Assembly (NCBI GenBank): GCA_023265595.1
Contig: JAHFSU010000020.1
Coordinates: 1 to 39,805 of the forward strand
DNA length: 39,805 bases
Direction: 5' to 3'
Source: Deltaproteobacteria bacterium
GTDB taxonomy: Bacteria > UBA10199 > SPLOWO2-01-44-7
The notes under the pieces are model-generated. The model was not told the origin of the DNA. It searched no databases and worked only from the letters and a program-made list of their open reading frames with translations. Made by a program: the position numbers and the translations under genes. This document shows positions 38,668-39,805 of this stretch, piece by piece (position 1 is the stretch's first letter; every line of letters begins with the position of its first letter).

Positions 38668-39805
38668 CTAACACCCATGTTCTGACATGACATTCAGAAT
38701 AGAGGCTCTATCTGAGTTAAAGACTCCGAGGTTTTCTCCCTCTCTCCAAATGGAACAGGCGGTGCTCTCATTACCAAGGGTTGCTTCAATGCGACCCCAG
38801 TAGAGAAATAGAAAAGGGAGGTTTACTGTCGGAATGGTCCCCGATCGGACCAAATTTTCAAAAATGTCATTCAATGACCAGAGTAACGATTGGTCGAATG
38901 GATTGGACGCAAAAACTTCCCCCAAAAAATTGTCCATTTGTATGATAATGTTGTCGCGAATTCCTGCTGTCGATTCCAGTCGTTCCTCCAGAGGGACACC
39001 ATAAAAAAGACGGTAAGCCCCCAAAAAAATGGCGATGCTCTCTTTTTGAAGTGCCAATTGACAATTTTCTCCCTCTTGTTCGCAATACAGCTTTTGAACC
39101 GATGTCTCTGCCGCCAGCCTTTCTTGCAAAAAGATGCGTCCCAACTGGGAATAGGCCAAATAGCGCGAGGGCTGGAAAAGGGGAGAATTGGGTAAGTCGC
39201 CCAACAAGTGTAAGTGGGTATTGGCTACTTCCAAAGCCTCGCCTTTTTCCTCCGATACTGCATGGGAAACCAACGATGAAAAGTCGACCAATCCAAATCC
39301 CACACTAGAAATACTTTGGGTGCCATCTTCTTCTTTGAAAATGGTGTAGCTTTCCGGAAAGGGTGTGCCGGGGGGATCAGAAAGGGCGTGTGCCAGTAAG
39401 GCCTCTGTCTGTAATCTGTCCCATTGAGAATTTCCCAAGCGAAGCCGTGTCGGATTCTTGGCAAAATAGTCATCAATCCATGGGGCTAATTGAGGGGGGA
39501 TTGCGGAGATCACTCCTGTCTGACTAGAAACGGAGTGGGCGATAAAATAACTAGTGGCCTGCCGCAAGGCATTTTCAATAATGTCTGTTTGATTTGCACT
39601 GTGGGTCAAATGTTTCATGGCCAGTTTCAGATAGGACAGAGCAGCAGTCTCCATTTCAGGGGTGTTCTCTTTCCAAAGGTCCTTAATTTTTCCTTGTGCC
39701 AACCAGCCGGCAATGGCCCCCAGACGTATTTGCAATATGGATCGGATATCGGCTGTCTTTGTGTTTGTTACCAAGCTGTCCCACTCTATCAGAAGTGGCT
39801 CCAAA
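38668..39805 (-). CDS. Unrecognised, largely helical protein, 5'-partial
   Basis: The frame is open to the window edge, so the N-terminus is missing; at least 378 residues are present. It is rich in Leu, Ala and Glu in amphipathic segments (ETAALSYLKLAMKHLTHSANQTDIIENALRQATSYFIAH; LAYSQLGRIFLQERLAAETSVQKLY; SIAIFLGAYRLFYG), compatible with an alpha-helical repeat such as TPR. The last part, LFLYWGRIEATLGNESTACSIWREGENLGVF, looks like a TPR-type hairpin. Few cysteines, no membrane helix in the visible part. It stands just upstream of the rRNA methyltransferase on the same strand with a 12-base gap. Function unknown. Confidence 0.7.
   Translation of the reverse strand, partial: LEPLLIEWDSLVTNTKTADIRSILQIRLGAIAGWLAQGKIKDLWKENTPEMETAALSYLKLAMKHLTHSANQTDIIENALRQATSYFIAHSVSSQTGVISAIPPQLAPWIDDYFAKNPTRLRLGNSQWDRLQTEALLAHALSDPPGTPFPESYTIFKEEDGTQSISSVGFGLVDFSSLVSHAVSEEKGEALEVANTHLHLLGDLPNSPLFQPSRYLAYSQLGRIFLQERLAAETSVQKLYCEQEGENCQLALQKESIAIFLGAYRLFYGVPLEERLESTAGIRDNIIIQMDNFLGEVFASNPFDQSLLWSLNDIFENLVRSGTIPTVNLPFLFLYWGRIEATLGNESTACSIWREGENLGVFNSDRASILNVMSEHGC

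Noticed and set aside
1-39805. tRNA or rRNA genes
   Set aside because: I saw no GTTCGAATC-type T-arm within a cloverleaf and no rRNA signature; the GGTTCGACAGG at 37799 is a dispersed repeat within rlmD.

Overview
The window looks like a chromosomal segment of a Gram-negative, probably uncultivated, deltaproteobacterial-type lineage. This placement is an inference. It rests on the classical rpsU-yqeY-dnaG-rpoD operon, GatCAB, sigma-54-type promoters, cysteine-rich secreted lipoproteins, a small outer-membrane beta-barrel, a prepilin peptidase, and many short palindromic repeats. I see no rRNA, tRNA, CRISPR array, prophage or insertion sequence. Most of the window is housekeeping; the novelty is in regulatory DNA and small repeats.

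Layout, left to right. (1) 1-1.5 kb: the 3' part of uvrC, ending early inside a palindrome, then a small orphan gene with a sigma-54-like promoter and its own terminator. (2) 1.5-6 kb, minus strand: a zinc-ribbon gene, gatC, gatA, gatB and mtnA. (3) 6.1-9.1 kb, plus strand: a staphylococcal-nuclease-like protein, a palindromic repeat that becomes the leader of a prepilin peptidase gene, and an unknown protein behind a sigma-28-like promoter. (4) 9.1-15.8 kb, plus strand: aroK, TPR, aroQ, TPR, an ExeA-like ATPase, hisS and aspS. (5) 15.7-23.2 kb, minus strand: an accessory block of envelope proteins. It holds an unknown protein, two paralogous cysteine-rich lipoproteins and two overlapping secreted proteins, separated by AT-rich spacers carrying a repeated promoter-like element and a decayed response-regulator remnant. 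(6) 23.3-28.7 kb, plus strand: hemW, gdhA, a class V aminotransferase, serA and a ParB-fold serine-kinase-like gene, which form a serine/phosphoserine cluster. (7) 28.7-33.2 kb: an outer-membrane protein, an adenosine deaminase, a VKOR-DsbA fusion, and a Ser/Thr kinase with four zinc ribbons. (8) 33.2-38.7 kb, minus strand: rpoD, dnaG, yqeY, rpsU and an rlmD-type rRNA methyltransferase carrying a 24-bp tandem repeat inside its coding sequence. (9) The last 1.1 kb is part of an unrecognised protein.

How the genes fit together. GatCAB plus an AspRS with a histidine typical of non-discriminating enzymes suggests tRNA-dependent amidation. The VKOR-DsbA fusion could oxidise the many cysteines of the secreted lipoproteins. 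The envelope genes share unusual promoters: sigma-54-like sites, a 30-bp sigma-28-like site found at two distant genes, and an 85-bp nearly symmetrical element whose right half occurs three times. At least three conserved genes (hisS, hemW, rlmD) carry small repeats in frame, and two others (uvrC, the kinase) have their stop codons inside repeats. Palindromic repeats therefore seem to be actively reshaping proteins in this genome.
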